From Larix sibirica (Eukaryota > Streptophyta > Pinopsida > Pinales > Pinaceae), in the NCBI GenBank assembly GCA_004151065.3, contig NWUY0300014267.1:17164-38284 (forward strand): a DNA stretch of 21,121 nt. The letters are read 5' to 3'. This document shows, piece by piece, positions 18,768 through 21,121 of the stretch. Every line of letters begins with the position of its first letter. The stretch's first letter is position 1. The position numbers and the translations under genes are program-made. A model generated the notes under the pieces. It ran no database searches, was not told where the DNA came from, and was given only the letters and a program-made list of their open reading frames with translations.

Positions 18768-19395
18768 TCATGGAGGAATTTTGGAGTAGGGGATGAAGGT
18801 ATTTCAAAGAGGCTTGCTAAGTTCCTAGGGTTAGAAACAATTATGGTAGAGAATGATAAATGGAGGGATTTAGTGAGGGATTGTGGTTTGTTTGATCAAC
18901 TTCCAATCCTTTTTTAGATAGAGAGGTAAGACTTAAAAAATCATGGACCCTTCAAATTTTACCCTAATTGGATAGAGGATGAAGAGTTTACAAGTTTTGT
19001 TAGGCATGAATGGAGTCTAGTTGGCAATTCCAATGATGATTCAATGATGTATTAGTGTTTAGAGAATCTTAAAAGAGTTAATAAGATACTAATCTAATGG
19101 GAAAAACAAAAGTTCAAAAACTCTCAACAAAACCTTTTGAAAGTGGAGGCTTAAATAACTCAAATCTTTCATAAAAAAATACTTAAATGAATTTTCAGAT
19201 GAAGTTACTTCAATGGGAGGTGACATAAAGGATGTTACTTGAATGGGAGGAATGAAAGTGAAGGATTAAAAGTAATGACATTCGATTGGCATAAGGATAT
19301 GAGATTGCTAAGTTCTTTCATAACTATTTGAAGCATAGGAAGCATATAAACACCCTATGTGAGATGGAAAGTGAAGAATTTTCTAAGGTCAAAAT
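18768..19395 (+). pseudogene. Second LINE ORF2 fragment (endonuclease end to pre-RT)
   Basis: Heavily decayed plant LINE sequence on the plus strand, opposite to the element at 1-5480. In one frame it reads GVGDEGISKRLAKFLGLE, CGLFDQLPILF, GPFKFYPNWIEDEEFTSFVRHEW and ENLKRVNKILI, which corresponds to the C-terminal end of the L1-type endonuclease and the following hinge. After several shifts it ends with IAKFFHNYLKHRKHINTLCEM (about 19303-19365), the usual block before the reverse transcriptase. TAG and TAA stops occur near 18914, 18929 and 19052. No reverse transcriptase follows, so this is a truncated piece. Its sequence style differs from the first LINE, suggesting another lineage. Confidence 0.75.
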
Positions 19396-19560
19396 ATTCC
19401 CTTCTTGTCCAACATCCACCTAAAACTCATTAACCCACTAATGATATTTTTGGATCTATAATGTTCCTAAAGTTGTTTATAAACTCTTTGAAAAAATATT
19501 TAATATGTTTTTGTAAAATTTGTATATTTAACATGTATAAAAGTTGTATGTATAGAATTT
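19396..19560. other. AT-rich spacer
   Basis: Short AT-rich stretch following the LINE fragment with no recognised content. Confidence 0.35.
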
Positions 19561-19564
19561 TTTT

Positions 19565-19892
19565 TTAACATGTTCTAACCTCTTTCAAAATTTGAATGCA
19601 AGGTACACTTATAGTTCATGTAAAGTTGAATGATAATAATTTCCATAATCTAGATTAGCAATCATTAATTGAAACTACATTAAATAAATATATAGAAAAG
19701 ATATTTAACATTTTAAAACTCATTTAAAATTTGAATGCTAGAATATACTACAAATTAGCAATAATTTGAAACTAAATGAAATTAATATAAAATTTGAGAT
19801 ATTTAAAATGTTAACACTCAATGTAAATTTGAAAGCAAATATAGAATTTAAGATATTTAACATGTTAAAGCTCAGTGAAAATTTGAATGCAA
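19565..19892 (+). repeat. Four dispersed 36-base AT-rich repeats
   Basis: Related segments of about 36 bases begin near 19565, 19705, 19802 and 19857, each of the form TTAACATGTTAAA followed by a CTCA-like core and AAATTTGAATGCAA. Spacing is irregular (about 140, 97 and 55 bases). Each contains the palindrome TTAACATGTTAA in intact or mutated form. The function is unknown. Confidence 0.6.
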
Positions 19893-19899
19893 TTTGTAC

Positions 19900-20549
19900 T
19901 ACTTATGTGAAACTAAATTTCGACATTCAAATTTATTCATGCTAGGAATAAAATATGCGAGAGAAAATTAAAGACAAATAATAGCAATCAACAACAACAA
20001 ACCATATTTATCCTGAAAACCCCGTAGGGAAAAACCAGCCATCAATAATAGATAAATTATTGGTCCCTAACCAAACTAGGTGTAATATTCCAACCAAGAA
20101 TTGGCCAAAATACTAACTCCAACTTCCAAGTTGATCGGGATTTTAACTAGCAATTTTTTATAATTTTCTTNCAATGGTGCACCTAAATTGATAGAGCATT
20201 GAAGTGGGCTAAAATATTTAATAACATAATATATGTATTTTTTAAATAAAAATATAAATGTAGCTAGGTCATTTAGTGCCACAAACCACATAGGTATGTA
20301 TGTATATCAAGTGCATTATCAATTCTGACTGTTGAAAATAAGATATAGTTTTTTTTTTAATTTATAATTTAACATCATGGTTTGTTGGTATGCCATAACC
20401 ACAATCGGATGATTATCCAAGTAGCACATTGCCGTAGATCTTTTAAAATTTATTTGAGGATGCCTTGTATCTATACATTCGCATTGGTGCACCAAGGAAT
20501 TTTAAAATTATTTCCAGTGTCTGAGACCACATAAGAATCATCCTTATGA
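19900..20549. other. AT-rich spacer, no gene seen
   Basis: No coding region or RNA gene recognised. An isolated N lies at 20171. A GC-richer patch near 20017-20040 (AAAACCCCGTAGGG) stands out, but I could not attach it to a known feature. Confidence 0.35.
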
Positions 20550-20908
20550 CCCCCCCTCCTCCTCTATATGTCTATGAACCACCCCTCCTCATCCTTTATA
20601 TTTCGATGAACCACCCCTTCCTCCTCCTCCAATAGTTAACTGACCATCCTCCCCTCCTCCACGGGATAACCGACCACCCTCTCTTCCTCACAGAGTCAAC
20701 TAACCACCATCCCCTATTCCATTAGCTAATCAAACCCCATCTCCTCCTCCATGAAATGTCCAAACACTCTCTCCTCCTTCATAGGCCAACCTCCCACCCT
20801 CTCCTCCTCCACAGATATTTGACCGATCATTTCTTTTCCTCACCTAGATATGATAGACCATCGTCACTTCCTCCACTAGCCAACCTACCACCATCTACTT
20901 CTCTTTGA
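20550..20908 (+). repeat. Pyrimidine-rich minisatellite, unit about 30 bases
   Basis: About twelve imperfect units, each combining a CCTCCTCC(A) pyrimidine block, a variable AT-containing core such as GGATAACCGA, and ACCACCCTCT. Several consecutive units are exactly or nearly 30 bases long, so one frame gives a decayed Pro/Ser-rich decapeptide (PPPRDNRPPS and similar), interrupted by stops. It may descend from an extensin- or proline-rich-protein-like exon or be a purely non-coding minisatellite. Confidence 0.65.
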
Positions 20909-20920
20909 GTAGTCGATTGA

Positions 20921-21082
20921 CTAGTTAATATACCCAATGCACTTGTTGATAGTATAAATGAGATGGTTGCATTGGGGAGTATGGCTTCTAATGGAGATAT
21001 ATACCAGTTGCTTTATTCTGCATTTTTATCTAAAGGAGGTATTGATGCCTCTGGCTCTGATGGTGGACCATCTAGCTTATAG
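20921..21082 (+). CDS. Unrecognised 53-codon open frame at the window edge
   Basis: Open stretch with no ATG at its start, reading LVNIPNALVDSINEMVALGS and ending ASGSDGGPSSL with TAG at 21080-21082. A TGA lies just upstream at 20918-20920. The composition (Gly/Ser-rich tail, amphipathic middle) is protein-like, and GACTAG at 20918-20923 could act as a splice acceptor, so this may be a terminal exon of a gene or element. I do not recognise the product and cannot exclude chance. Confidence 0.2.
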   Translation, partial: LVNIPNALVDSINEMVALGSMASNGDIYQLLYSAFLSKGGIDASGSDGGPSSL

Positions 21083-21121
21083 CAGTTATTGATCACATGT
21101 ATATATTTGATTGTTGTGATG

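Noticed and set aside
20017-20040. GC-rich patch with CCCCGTAGGG
   Set aside because: It resembles sequences sometimes seen in plant LTR elements, but no LTR pair, PBS or coding supports that here.
19565-20908. CRISPR-like array from regularly repeated segments
   Set aside because: Spacing is irregular, units are imperfect, and the surrounding DNA is plant nuclear.
1-21121. tRNA or rRNA genes
   Set aside because: No cloverleaf-compatible or rRNA-like stretch was recognised; tRNA-Asp similarity is limited to the primer-binding sites.

Overview
The window looks like repeat-dense nuclear DNA from a land plant. The evidence is a plant L1-type LINE with a DUF4283/zinc-knuckle ORF1 and a C-terminal RNase H, an Athila-like Ty3/gypsy LTR retrotransposon primed by tRNA-Asp, and a second decayed plant LINE fragment. 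The long AT-rich, gene-poor spacers and the protein style of the elements suggest a large-genome plant, perhaps a gymnosperm. That is an impression from remembered sequences, not a proof. I found no intact protein-coding gene; every recognisable coding region carries stops or frameshifts.

Layout. Positions 1-5480 hold a LINE on the minus strand. Reading right to left it has a GC-rich 5' leader, ORF1 (DUF4283, then a damaged zinc knuckle), ORF2 without its endonuclease (RT, zf-RVT, RNase H), and a 3' region with a long unexplained open frame. Positions 5480-6361 are AT-rich with no gene seen. Positions 6362-7395 hold the first half of a pseudogene from an uncharacterised conserved family (SDG and HGKGEHDG motifs), with one probable intron. 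Positions 7396-15966 hold an Athila-like LTR retrotransposon: LTRs of about 1.6 kb, PBS, gag, protease, RT, RNase H and a truncated integrase. It interrupts the pseudogene, whose second half resumes at 15967 and runs to about 17200. An 883-base stretch (15305-16187) recurs directly at 16189-17071 with a single N between the copies, which is most likely an assembly overlap.

Positions 17300-18360 contain a diverged direct duplication. Positions 18768-19395 are a decayed LINE ORF2 piece on the plus strand. Positions 19560-19900 hold dispersed short AT-rich repeats. Positions 20550-20908 are a pyrimidine-rich minisatellite with a unit near 30 bases. A 53-codon open frame of unknown origin lies at the right edge.

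How the parts relate: an old gene or transposase-like copy was split by the LTR retrotransposon, with LINEs on both sides. The strangest detail is an LTR-end/primer-binding-site junction of about 43 bases, with the spacing of the real one, embedded in the integrase where the zinc-binding cysteines should be. The same element also lost its integrase C-terminus and polypurine tract exactly up to the 3' LTR. Both point to aberrant reverse transcription or recombination.
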